Shown here piece after piece: positions 34,768 to 42,927 of a DNA stretch of 64,000 nt. Below the pieces are notes generated by a model. The model saw only the letters and a list, made by a program, of their open reading frames with translations, did not search any database and was not told the origin of the DNA. The DNA lies in the NCBI GenBank assembly GCA_902491625.1, contig CABUIO010000009.1, forward strand, positions 1 to 64,000, written 5' to 3'. This DNA is from an uncultured Porphyromonadaceae bacterium (GTDB lineage Bacteria > Bacteroidota > Bacteroidia > Bacteroidales > Muribaculaceae). How positions within the stretch are numbered: the stretch's first letter is position 1; every line of letters starts with the position of its first letter. The position numbers and the translations under genes are program-made.

Positions 34768-36155
34768 ACAAGTTGTTTCTTAATTTGGGCAGTGCGCGGC
34801 GGGAAGAAGATATAAGGCTTCTCGAACGCCGGGAGTTCCTTCCATCGCGAGGAGATGAAGCATTGCGTGAGCGCGATTATGACATACGGCAGGGAATCGA
34901 AACCGACCGTGTACATGATCATCAGCAGCATGTTGCCGCCGAGCCATAGCTGCATCCGCTTGTTGCGGTTGCCGCGTCCTGCATGTTTGAAAAAGCGGAA
35001 AACAACCACCCAATAGAGAATGAGCAGTGTCGCGCCGAGATAGCCGAGCTCCACGACGATATCGAACATCTCGGTCTGGGTGCCGCGCAGGAACCATTCG
35101 TAGCGTTTTGCGAACTTGGTCTTTTCAGTGAAGTTGCCCCCCTTGAACTGGCCGACGCCGTAGCCCCAGAGCTCATTGTTCTTCTCTCCTCGCTCAAGCA
35201 GAGTAGGAAGCAGCGCGAACTTGATGCCTCGGGCATAGTCGCTCTCCCAGACATTGTCGGTGTCGACATCATCGGAATCCATAAGATCGAAGGCGAAGTC
35301 AATCATGTTGTCGCCCATGACATAGTTGGCGAAGAAATCGGCCTTGAGCACTTCCCCCTTGCGGTCGACGTAGGAGAGATACCACCACGAGGCGCCTCCG
35401 ACAGCCGCGATAAGCATCGGTATGACGACAAGCAGCGTGCGCGGCAGGTTGCGGTCGAACGGAATCAGCATCACGAAATACAACGGCAGGAAGATGAAGG
35501 AGATCTTCGTCTCGTTGAGAAAGGAGGGAAAGAGCAGCGCAACAAGCACCCAGTTGTCGAGAAGATTGCCCACGTAGCCACGCTCCGGACGCCAGGCACG
35601 CACCATGAGATAGAAGCTGATCAGATAGATCAGCTGCGAGATAATGCCGGAACAGTACCATCCCAGCGAACCTCCGCCATAGTCGCCCATGCCCCATACA
35701 ATAGCCTGAAAACAAAGGCACGGGAACTGAATCCAGAGGAAAATGTAGATGTTGCGGTCGAAAACGCGTATGAAACGTTTCCGGCGTTCGGGATCCACCC
35801 AGAGCCAGCGCACGATCGGCAGAAAAAAGATGTACGGCAGATATCGCCGCAGTCCGTTGAGCCAGACAAGAGTGGATTCTCCATTGTTAATGCAGGTGCT
35901 GTAGTAGGTGACAGCCACCGTGACGGCAATGATGGCTATGTCCGTACGGCTGCGGAGCGTCCAGAGTCCGAGAACCACAACGATCATCTGACATGCGCCG
36001 TTCACAAGCAGACGCTGCGTCTCACATTTGTCGTGGACAGCTTCCTGCATGAGGAATGACACCGTTCCTGTCAGCCATAGGACCGACATGAGCGTCACAA
36101 TCACGATTGTGCTTTTGCGCGTTTTTAAGTCAGAAAAGGTGGGTAGGTCAGGCAT
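34752..36155 (-). CDS. Wzy-like polysaccharide polymerase or O-antigen ligase-like membrane protein
   Basis: The 467-residue protein has about ten hydrophobic segments and a large soluble loop (about residues 265-345) before the last helices. This layout is typical of Wzy polymerases and O-antigen ligases. Position between the Wzz-like gene and glycosyltransferases supports a polymerase of this operon's repeat unit. No short motif proves it. It overlaps the Wzz-like gene by eight bases. Confidence 0.65.
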   Translation of the reverse strand: MPDLPTFSDLKTRKSTIVIVTLMSVLWLTGTVSFLMQEAVHDKCETQRLLVNGACQMIVVVLGLWTLRSRTDIAIIAVTVAVTYYSTCINNGESTLVWLNGLRRYLPYIFFLPIVRWLWVDPERRKRFIRVFDRNIYIFLWIQFPCLCFQAIVWGMGDYGGGSLGWYCSGIISQLIYLISFYLMVRAWRPERGYVGNLLDNWVLVALLFPSFLNETKISFIFLPLYFVMLIPFDRNLPRTLLVVIPMLIAAVGGASWWYLSYVDRKGEVLKADFFANYVMGDNMIDFAFDLMDSDDVDTDNVWESDYARGIKFALLPTLLERGEKNNELWGYGVGQFKGGNFTEKTKFAKRYEWFLRGTQTEMFDIVVELGYLGATLLILYWVVVFRFFKHAGRGNRNKRMQLWLGGNMLLMIMYTVGFDSLPYVIIALTQCFISSRWKELPAFEKPYIFFPPRTAQIKKQLVCRPS

Positions 36156-37821
36156 TCTCTTTCTTGCGGGGACGGCAGAGTAATTTCACAAACACGAGCG
36201 GAAGGACAATGCCCATGAAAACCGCCACGCCATAGACGAGCATCGGCTTGGGGCTGACAGGCTCGGGATCGGCGTATGCCGGATCGATCACCTCGATGAT
36301 AGGCTCGACCTGCTGCACTGCGATCTCGGCCTCCTCGCGTTTCTGGAGCAGGAAGGCGTAGATGGCGTTCTTCACCTCGCGGTCACGGTATAGCTGTGTC
36401 AGATGCTTCTCAATCGAGGGAATCTCGGTCATGCGGCTGTTGGAGATTCCGTTCTCACCTTCGACAGTAGAAAGCTCGATCTTTTTGGCCTGTATTTCGC
36501 GTGTGAGCGTGGTGAGGATATTCTCGCGCAGGGCGGTGAGCTGTTCGTTGATACGTTCAAGCTGAGCGCTCTGCCCTTTGAGTCCTGACGTCAGCTCCAT
36601 GCGTTTCAGTATAAGGTCGTTGTAGGCGCCGACGGCGGAGGTGAGACCGTTGTCAGCACCTTGTCCGGGCGCGGAGGCGTAAGGGAGAAGACTGTAGCGT
36701 TTGTCGGGACTGCTGAGCATGTCGCGGAGCATCTGGAAGATCTCAAGCTCCGTGCGCGTCTGTGTGGACGCCGTCTCGATGGCGCCCTTTCGGGCGAAGA
36801 TATATTCGGCCTCTGCCGTGGGATCGACAATCTTGTTGTCGCGCTTATACTGCTCGATCTTGTTTTCCGACTCCTCCAGCTCGCGGTAGAGGTTGAGCAG
36901 ACGCTCCTCCACGAAAGCGAGCGCCTCCTTGCGGCGTTTCAGCTTCTGGTCGTAGCGTCCCTGATTGTAGAGCGAGGTAATGGTGTTGAGGGTAGCCTCG
37001 CCGCGGCGCACGTCGGCGGAAGTGATGTCCTGATAGATGGCGTTACCCTTCTTGTCGACCTCGTCGATGGATAGGCAGGAACGCAGATCGTAGACGGTCA
37101 GCGACGTGCCGGAGATCATGGAGTGGAACTCCAGATCCTCGGAGGGCTTGAAAAATTTTGTCGTGTCAATAACGAATGTGGCTGCCGGAGTGCGGACCGT
37201 GTAGGGGAAAGCCTTGATTTCGGTGTCAAGCACCTTGTCGCCTTTCTGCTTCACCTTTATCTTTGTCGGCTCTCCCGGCTTGTAGTCAAGTTCGAAAACC
37301 GTGACGACGCTGATAGAGTCGAGCACCTCCTGCGGCACACGGATGGCAAAGGGAGAATCGCCGTAGTACCATGCCTTGGGTTTGAAGAATCCCTGGTTCT
37401 CCCAGCTTATCTCGTTGAGATGGCAGACGCCGACGACCTCGCTGAGGAGCTGCTCGGAGCGCAGTCGGGTCATCTCGTCGTAGATGTTGGAGGAGGATCC
37501 CGACGAACCGCCGCCGAAACCGAACTGAGAGGCTATGGCCGACAGAGACGAAAGGGAGCCGGACTCCTCTTCGTTCTGATTAAGCATGATGATTGACTTG
37601 ATCAGATACTGCGGACTCTTCTTGTGCATATAGAACACACCGAATCCGACGCACACGACCATCGAGATGACGAACCAATACCAATGGTGCAGATAGTTTG
37701 AAATTATATTGCCGACGTCGATGGTGTCGGATGGCTGCTCGACGATTTCGGTGTTCACCTCGGTGACTACCGCGGGTTCTGACTTTTCTGGAGAGAGGTT
37801 ATCGTTGGGATTGCTGTTCAT
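36148..37821 (-). CDS. Wzz/GNVR-type polysaccharide chain-length regulator
   Basis: The 557-residue protein has one N-terminal membrane helix (HHWYWFVISMVVCVGFGVFY), a long periplasmic part with coiled coils (about residues 300-480, ELEESENKIEQYKRDN) and a second helix near the end (LVYGVAVFMGIVLPLVFVKL) after the proline-rich EVIDPAYADPEPVSPKP. This is the Wzz/GNVR layout. No C-terminal tyrosine-kinase domain is fused. I chose the Met at 37821 (MNSNPNDNLS) over 37872. It regulates chain length with the export lipoprotein encoded upstream. Confidence 0.87.
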   Translation of the reverse strand: MNSNPNDNLSPEKSEPAVVTEVNTEIVEQPSDTIDVGNIISNYLHHWYWFVISMVVCVGFGVFYMHKKSPQYLIKSIIMLNQNEEESGSLSSLSAIASQFGFGGGSSGSSSNIYDEMTRLRSEQLLSEVVGVCHLNEISWENQGFFKPKAWYYGDSPFAIRVPQEVLDSISVVTVFELDYKPGEPTKIKVKQKGDKVLDTEIKAFPYTVRTPAATFVIDTTKFFKPSEDLEFHSMISGTSLTVYDLRSCLSIDEVDKKGNAIYQDITSADVRRGEATLNTITSLYNQGRYDQKLKRRKEALAFVEERLLNLYRELEESENKIEQYKRDNKIVDPTAEAEYIFARKGAIETASTQTRTELEIFQMLRDMLSSPDKRYSLLPYASAPGQGADNGLTSAVGAYNDLILKRMELTSGLKGQSAQLERINEQLTALRENILTTLTREIQAKKIELSTVEGENGISNSRMTEIPSIEKHLTQLYRDREVKNAIYAFLLQKREEAEIAVQQVEPIIEVIDPAYADPEPVSPKPMLVYGVAVFMGIVLPLVFVKLLCRPRKKENA

Positions 37822-37890
37822 TGCAGTCGGATTGGAAGTTCGTTTTTGAAGTAGAAACTTACGGATTCGCAAATATGCCGTCAGCGGCGA

Positions 37891-38697
37891 TTATTTCACA
37901 GTCAGGGCGATCACAAGCGAGGCGATCACGGACACGCCGCTGATGATGGCCGAGATGACCTGCAGTTTGTAGCCGTTGCTCTGATTGTATTCGGCCATCC
38001 CCTTGCGCGACTCGGTCGGCTCGACGTAGATGGCATCGTTCTGCTTGAGATAATAATAAGGTGAATTGAAGAGATTGGCGTCCTCAAGATTGACGATGTT
38101 ATATGTGATCTTGCCGTCTTCCTCGCGGATGAGGGTGACACGGTCGCGGCGGCCGTACATGGTAAGGTCCTCGGCCGAAGCCAATGCGTCGAGGATCGTG
38201 AAGCGCTGTGAAGTGGCCGGATAGACACCGGGCTTCTGCACCTCGCCCATCACATTGACCTTGAAGTTGATAAGCTCCACCCTGACGATCGGCCCCTCGA
38301 TTTCGGCGCTGATGCGGCGTGTCAGCTCCTCGGCGAGCTGAACAGTGGTGAGCCCCTGGACATGCAGCTTGCCCAGCACCGGGAAATTGATGTCGCCGTC
38401 CTTGTTGACGATGTATGTCTGGATGGTTCCCTGACCGGGCTGCAAGGTGAGATCCTCCTTGGGGACGACAGGCACAAGAGGCAGATTGAAAGGAGCGGCT
38501 GCGGCCGGCACGTCGCTTGTCACTGTGATAACAAGTTCGTCCTGCGGCTCTATCTTTATTTGCCAGTCCAGCGAGCCGACGGCGGCGCTCTGGACCGCAG
38601 GCCGGTTATCCTTGAAATATGTCAGGTTCTGCTTGGGTGTGCAGGCGCTCAGAAGCACCAGCGCACACATGGCGGCTATTAAGGAATATCTCTTCAT
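37891..38697 (-). CDS. Wza-like polysaccharide export lipoprotein
   Basis: The 268-residue protein is an outer-membrane export channel subunit. It has a lipoprotein signal with lipobox LLSAC (C19), a Poly_export domain (IKIEPQDELVITVTSDVPAA), and an SLBB-like domain (VNVMGEVQKPGVYPATSQRF). The C-terminal hydrophobic helix (ISAIISGVSVIASLVIALTV) is the Bacteroidetes-type membrane end. It is the first gene of the leftward operon of Wzz-like, Wzy-like, GT2 and GT4 genes, and a long unexplained leader lies upstream (38698-38920). Confidence 0.87.
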   Translation of the reverse strand: MKRYSLIAAMCALVLLSACTPKQNLTYFKDNRPAVQSAAVGSLDWQIKIEPQDELVITVTSDVPAAAAPFNLPLVPVVPKEDLTLQPGQGTIQTYIVNKDGDINFPVLGKLHVQGLTTVQLAEELTRRISAEIEGPIVRVELINFKVNVMGEVQKPGVYPATSQRFTILDALASAEDLTMYGRRDRVTLIREEDGKITYNIVNLEDANLFNSPYYYLKQNDAIYVEPTESRKGMAEYNQSNGYKLQVISAIISGVSVIASLVIALTVK

Positions 38698-38920
38698 GTT
38701 AAGTAACTCTTAAAAATTAGTTCATGTTAAACAAGTTATATGACTCACTTTTCTGACACATCCTTGCTCGTCTCTTTGGCGCTTTAGCCGTTCTCGCTCA
38801 GTCATGTAGCCCGCTACACTCCTTCGCTCACCCGACTAAATCACTCAAAAATACTTCGCAACTATGTATCATCTAATTTTTGCGAGTTCTTATTTAACAA
38901 ATTTTATAAGTGCTATTGAT
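38698..38920 (-). promoter_or_regulatory. Unexplained leader upstream of the polysaccharide export operon
   Basis: No gene of normal size is present between wza-like and the GH25 gene. The region holds a small open frame on the minus strand (38722-38805, 27 codons, beginning MTERERLKRQRDEQGCVRK), a GTAGC-GG-GCTAC type hairpin near 38806-38817, two copies of TTCATGTTAA (38694 and 38721) and 9-base inverted repeats AAAAATTAG/CTAATTTTT. This looks like a structured leader rather than random spacer, but no function is proven. Confidence 0.4.
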
Positions 38921-39691
38921 TCAACGAGGAGGCTCGGAAATTATTGTGTCCTGCCGCAGTGTCTCGGCGAGGGTATTACGCCACATGTCGGGCGAGCCGT
39001 TGAAGACGTTGAGGTCGACGTCTCCCTCTATGCCGTCGACACGTCCGTCGTGGCTATACTGCCAGAAGATCCATTCGGCGTCTATCGGATTGTCGTTGAA
39101 GGAGCAGATCCATAGCGGATAGCCGGCGAACGCCCGGCGCAGGAACTGGTTGTAGCCGTCCTTGTTGGTATAGAACATCACCGGAAGGCCACGCAGATTC
39201 AGGTAGTCGATCATCTCTGAAAGGTTGGCGGTGACGACTTCCGGAATGCCTTCGTAGGGATTGCCGGCGTCCTCCACGTCGATGACCACGCCGAGACGAG
39301 GCACACGGCCGTCGAGGGCGTCGCATAGATTCACGGCCTGAGCCACACCGTCCTTGTCGTAGCGGAAGAAATGGTAGGCTCCGGCCGGGAGACCGTGAGC
39401 CTCGGCGCTGTCGATGTTGGCTGTGAAGCGCTTGTCGCGGAAGTCGGTGCCCTCGCTCGCCTTGATGAAGACGAAGTCAATGCCTGATTCCTTCACCTTG
39501 CCGAAGTCTATGACTCCGTTGTGGGCCGAGACGTCGATGCCGCGCACCGGATAGGCCGAGACGTCGACCTGCGGCCTGTAGTCGCGGCGGAACTTCCAGA
39601 GCGCCACGCCGCTATAGACAAGAGCAGCCGCCACGATGACGAAAATCGCGGCGACCAGATAGTCATGTTTTCCCGGATGGCGTATGCTCAT
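38921..39691 (-). CDS. GH25 family lysozyme, membrane-anchored
   Basis: The 256-residue protein has an N-terminal membrane helix (YLVAAIFVIVAAALVYSGVA) and a GH25 domain with GIDVSAHNGVIDF (D53), the FVFIKASEGTDF strand and the VVIDVED acidic pair, the usual catalytic cluster. It would cut the MurNAc-GlcNAc bond in peptidoglycan from the periplasmic face. It is the last gene of the porV, ispF, GH25 transcript, 10 bases after ispF. The mix with isoprenoid and secretion genes looks like a housekeeping operon. Confidence 0.9.
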   Translation of the reverse strand: MSIRHPGKHDYLVAAIFVIVAAALVYSGVALWKFRRDYRPQVDVSAYPVRGIDVSAHNGVIDFGKVKESGIDFVFIKASEGTDFRDKRFTANIDSAEAHGLPAGAYHFFRYDKDGVAQAVNLCDALDGRVPRLGVVIDVEDAGNPYEGIPEVVTANLSEMIDYLNLRGLPVMFYTNKDGYNQFLRRAFAGYPLWICSFNDNPIDAEWIFWQYSHDGRVDGIEGDVDLNVFNGSPDMWRNTLAETLRQDTIISEPPR

Positions 39692-39701
39692 GTATGGTGG
39701 T

Positions 39702-40190
39702 TCAACTCTTGAAAACGAGGCATGTGGCGAAAGCCGAGATCCCCTCCTCGCGTCCGGTGAAGCCGAGACGCTCGGTAGTGGTGGCTTTCACACTGATACG
39801 GTCCTCGCCGATACCCATGACTTCCGACAGCCGACGTGTCATGGCCTCTATGTGAGGATTGATCTTCGGACGCTCGGCACAGATGGTGATGTCGACATTG
39901 CTCGGCTCCCAGCCGCGCTCGCGCACCATGTCGCAGACGGCGGCAAGGAGACGCGTGGAGTCGGCGCCGGCATATTCCGGATCCGTATCGGGGAAATGAT
40001 AGCCGATGTCGCGCAGGGCGAGCGAGCCGAGAAGCGCGTCGCAGAGGGCATGGATTGCCACATCGGCGTCGCTGTGGCCCAGAAGGCCGAGCGTATGGTC
40101 GATCTTCACTCCGCAGAGCCAAAGATCACGGTCGGGCACAAGGCGGTGTACATCGTAGCCAAGGCCGGTGCGTATATCTGGTATTGACAT
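39702..40190 (-). CDS. ispF: 2-C-methyl-D-erythritol 2,4-cyclodiphosphate synthase
   Basis: IspF makes the cyclic diphosphate in the MEP isoprenoid pathway. The 162-residue protein has the metal-binding GYDVHRL, the GHSDADVAIHALCDAL helix, DIGYHFPDTD and the C-terminal VKATTTERLGFTGREEGI. All expected residues are seen. It lies nine bases after porV. Other MEP pathway genes are not in the window. Confidence 0.96.
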   Translation of the reverse strand: MSIPDIRTGLGYDVHRLVPDRDLWLCGVKIDHTLGLLGHSDADVAIHALCDALLGSLALRDIGYHFPDTDPEYAGADSTRLLAAVCDMVRERGWEPSNVDITICAERPKINPHIEAMTRRLSEVMGIGEDRISVKATTTERLGFTGREEGISAFATCLVFKS

Positions 40191-40199
40191 GATGATCTG

Positions 40200-41423
40200 T
40201 CATTTACGACGCTTGCCTATGAGATCACGCAAGCCGTCGAGGTCAAACGAAAGGGTGAAACGAAGTGTCTGGTCCAGAGGAGAACTCTGCGCCGTGGCCA
40301 GCATGTAGGAGGCGTCAAGACGCACCACATTGAGCGAGAAACCGGCGCCGAGGCCGAAGTAGCTGCGTCCTCCCTTGTTCTGGTTCTCGTAGTAGTAGCC
40401 GAGGCGGGCGAAGAACTGCTGGTTGTAAGCATACTCTGCACCTATCGACCAGTTGATCTCCTGCAGCTCCTCCTTGAAGCCGCCGGGAGCGTCGCTGAAA
40501 CTCTTGAAAATACCCGTGATAGGCGACATGTTCTCCCAGTTGTCAAGAGCCTTCTCATATTCCTCCTGACCTTCAAGGGTGTCCGTGTCGTAGTCCTGGG
40601 AACGCGGCTTCGTCGGCACGAGCAGCTTGTTCATGTCGACACCGAGAGCTATGGTCTGATAGTCAGCGAGAGGGAACATGAAGTTTGCGCCCAGACGCAG
40701 ATTCGTGGGCAGGAAGGCGTTGTTGGTGCCATGGTTGTAGCTGACTTTCGTACCGATATTGCTTATGTCGAAGCCCCATGCGAACTGGCACTCGTTGCGC
40801 CCAATCATCGGGTAAGTCACGAAATAACCGGAGATGTCGGCAGCGAAGGCTGAGGCAGCGGTCATCTGCTCGCCGCTGTAGACGTCGCTGTAGGCGAGGT
40901 CGGAAAGGATGTAGCGCAGAGCCACGCCCATGGAGAATTTCTCCGAAAGTTTGCGCGAATAGCCGACGTCGAAGGCAAGCTCATAGGGATTGATGGTCTG
41001 GAGCACCGCGCCCCCCTCCTCGTTGCTCGTCACCTCGCCGAGCGAGAAATAGCGGAACGAGGCCGAAATCGCCTGATTGTCGCCCGAGCCGGGCTTCCAG
41101 TAACCCGACAGATCGGCGAGGAAGATGTCGTTGACAAGTTTGCGCAACCACGGCGTGTAGCTGATGCCGAGGCCTCCGGCGCTGTAGGCGAAAGCATACT
41201 TAGATGGATTCCAGAACTGAGAATTGATGTCGGGATCCGTGGCGGCACCAAGCTGACCCATACCTGTGCTTCGCGCGTCGGGAGCGATGCCGAGGGTCGT
41301 AACGCCTGTATTGACAGGGTTGAACTCGTTGTCCTTGATGTCGTTTTCAGCCGACGCGGAAGCCACACCGCCAAGCAGCAAGGCGGCCATTGCGGCGGCT
41401 TTAGTATGTCTGATAAATGTCAT
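40200..41423 (-). CDS. porV: Type IX secretion outer-membrane protein PorV
   Basis: The 407-residue protein has a signal peptide (TKAAAMAALLLGGVASASA) and then FNPVNTGVTTLGIAPDARSTGMGQLG, the PorV/FadL-like start, followed by a beta-barrel rich in aromatic strands and ending FTLSFDLDGLRDL. PorV shuttles type IX substrates from the translocon to the PorU sortase. The Met at 41423 is chosen over 41474 because it begins the signal peptide. It leads the porV, ispF, GH25 operon and its promoter must lie in the divergent gap before 41540. Confidence 0.85.
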   Translation of the reverse strand: MTFIRHTKAAAMAALLLGGVASASAENDIKDNEFNPVNTGVTTLGIAPDARSTGMGQLGAATDPDINSQFWNPSKYAFAYSAGGLGISYTPWLRKLVNDIFLADLSGYWKPGSGDNQAISASFRYFSLGEVTSNEEGGAVLQTINPYELAFDVGYSRKLSEKFSMGVALRYILSDLAYSDVYSGEQMTAASAFAADISGYFVTYPMIGRNECQFAWGFDISNIGTKVSYNHGTNNAFLPTNLRLGANFMFPLADYQTIALGVDMNKLLVPTKPRSQDYDTDTLEGQEEYEKALDNWENMSPITGIFKSFSDAPGGFKEELQEINWSIGAEYAYNQQFFARLGYYYENQNKGGRSYFGLGAGFSLNVVRLDASYMLATAQSSPLDQTLRFTLSFDLDGLRDLIGKRRK

Positions 41424-41486
41424 GCTTGTCTTTTGTGAGAATGTTTCTATTAATAAACTCAAAAACGCCGACATTATTGCCGACCC

Positions 41487-41517
41487 TTGCCGGAAGTGCG
41501 AAAAACCCGTAACTTTG
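41487..41517 (+). promoter_or_regulatory. Promoter of the unknown gene at 41540
   Basis: TTG (41487-41489) and TAACTTTG (41510-41517) are 20 bases apart, with the ATG 22 bases downstream. Confidence 0.55.
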
Positions 41518-41539
41518 CAAAAGAATAAGCGAGTGAAAA

Positions 41540-41965
41540 ATGTCCGTATTTGAATGTAAGCCTGAAATAAAACAGATCGCCGTGATCCTTCGGGAAATGT
41601 ATCCCGGCAAGACGATCCACATCGATCCGAGGTCAGTGGAGATAAAGTTCTGCCTCACCCACAACTACCGCCTCTTTTTCGACAGTTACGGAATTTTGTG
41701 CATCGAAAACACCTTTGAGGAAAACTACTGCAAGACGCGCTACGGACTGCCGGAGACAATCCTGCTGTGGTGTGTCACCAAGTTCAACAAGAAGATTCCG
41801 ACCGACGACGACGTATATATAAATGTGACTCTGGCTATGAACAACCGCGACATCGGCGAGGACGCAGCCTTCTTCGACAACAACTTCATGGTCTGGAGCG
41901 GCACCCTGATGACTCCCGGAATCAACACAACCGGTGCCTTTTCTCAGTGTTGCCCAATCCGCTGA
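41540..41965 (+). CDS. Hypothetical protein, 141 residues
   Basis: I do not recognise this protein. It begins MSVFECKPEIKQIAVILREM and is a small soluble protein without a signal peptide. The pattern of strands (YRLFFDSYGILCIENTF, DVYINVTLAMNNRD) suggests an alpha/beta fold. It has six cysteines. A good promoter lies just upstream and the codon use matches neighbouring genes, so it is likely real. It is divergent from porV and not obviously part of any operon. Confidence 0.6.
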   Translation: MSVFECKPEIKQIAVILREMYPGKTIHIDPRSVEIKFCLTHNYRLFFDSYGILCIENTFEENYCKTRYGLPETILLWCVTKFNKKIPTDDDVYINVTLAMNNRDIGEDAAFFDNNFMVWSGTLMTPGINTTGAFSQCCPIR

Positions 41966-41972
41966 AAATGTT

Positions 41973-42047
41973 TACCTTTGCAGATATAAAAACAAAACCC
42001 GACAGCTTGATATACAGGGGCTACCGGGATTCAACACTGCAAAGGTA
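41973..42047. repeat. Inverted pair of promoter boxes before the Abi gene
   Basis: TACCTTTGCAG (41973-41983) and CTGCAAAGGTA (42037-42047) are exact inverted copies. Each carries a TAnnTTTG -7 box, and each has a plausible -33 element (TTG at 41950-41952 on plus; TTTG at 42067-42070 on minus) with 19-20 base spacing. The two promoters therefore face each other across about 57 bases. TAAAAACAAAAC also occurs as a direct repeat on both sides (about 41987 and 42061). Confidence 0.55.
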
Positions 42048-42100
42048 GTGCTTTTTATCTTAAAAACAAAACTTTACCCCGAAAAGATTCTGAAATTCTG

Positions 42101-42802
42101 ATGAAATACGCGGATTTTGAGAAAATAATGTCCTCTCAACGTATGGAGAGGTATCTGACAGCCTGCGATGGAGACACCCGCAAGGCCATGACACTGTACC
42201 GTTATAATCTGCAAATTTCTCAGGAAATGTTCACTATAGTCAGTTGCTTTGAGGTCGCGCTCCGTAACGCCATCGACCGCAAACTGACAGAGAATCTCGG
42301 GGCGGAATGGCTTAAGGACTCCATAACGGCGAACGGTATTTTTACACAGCCGATATTGAAAAAGACCCGGGACATTATCGCTTTTGCTAACCATAAACTG
42401 CAACAGTCGCAGTCATACTCCCATCCGAAACTATTGGCGGAAATGGAATTCGGAATCTGGAAATACATGTTCTCGCCAATCCAATACCGTGTTACGGGAC
42501 GGAATCTATTGTCGATATTTCCCAACAAGCCACGTTCTTCAAGGGAAATGCAATATAACCAGACCTATATGTTCAATGAACTTGATAAGGTCAATTCTTT
42601 GCGAAACCGTATCGCTCATCACGAGACCATCTGTTTCGCAACCAATACCTCCACAATCGACACTTCGTATGTGATAAACATATATACCAAGATAAAGACC
42701 CTATTCTCATGGATGGATATTGACAGCAATTCCCTCCTTTATGGATTGGATCACATCAGTCGGGTCTGCGCCCAGATAAACAAGCTCAAAGCGGAGATTT
42801 GA
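42101..42802 (+). CDS. Abi-like protein with HEPN RNase motif
   Basis: The 233-residue protein fits the Abi_2/AbiD-AbiF type of abortive-infection protein. Near residue 170 it carries SLRNRIAHHE, the Rx4H motif of HEPN ribonucleases, and FTIVSCFEVALRNAIDRKL is the matching helix earlier. These enzymes are thought to cut RNA during phage infection. It is alone: no toxin-antitoxin partner or restriction gene is adjacent. Two facing promoters lie before it. The target is unknown. Confidence 0.75.
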   Translation: MKYADFEKIMSSQRMERYLTACDGDTRKAMTLYRYNLQISQEMFTIVSCFEVALRNAIDRKLTENLGAEWLKDSITANGIFTQPILKKTRDIIAFANHKLQQSQSYSHPKLLAEMEFGIWKYMFSPIQYRVTGRNLLSIFPNKPRSSREMQYNQTYMFNELDKVNSLRNRIAHHETICFATNTSTIDTSYVINIYTKIKTLFSWMDIDSNSLLYGLDHISRVCAQINKLKAEI

Positions 42803-42874
42803 CCCCATTAAGACGGCTTCATAACGCAGATTGGTCCTCCGATCCCGACAGACGGACCCGACAGTCGGAGGGCG

Positions 42875-42906
42875 TTTGGTGGAATACGGAAAAATTGCTA
42901 ATTTTG
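42875..42906 (+). promoter_or_regulatory. carAB promoter
   Basis: TTTG (42875-42878) and TAATTTTG (42899-42906) are 20 bases apart, 21 bases upstream of the carA ATG. Confidence 0.75.
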
Positions 42907-42927
42907 CGCAATCAAATCTTCAGGAAG

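Noticed and set aside
34983..36059. 358-codon open frame opposite the polymerase gene
   Set aside because: Antisense shadow; the minus-strand frame has the membrane protein pattern and fits its operon.
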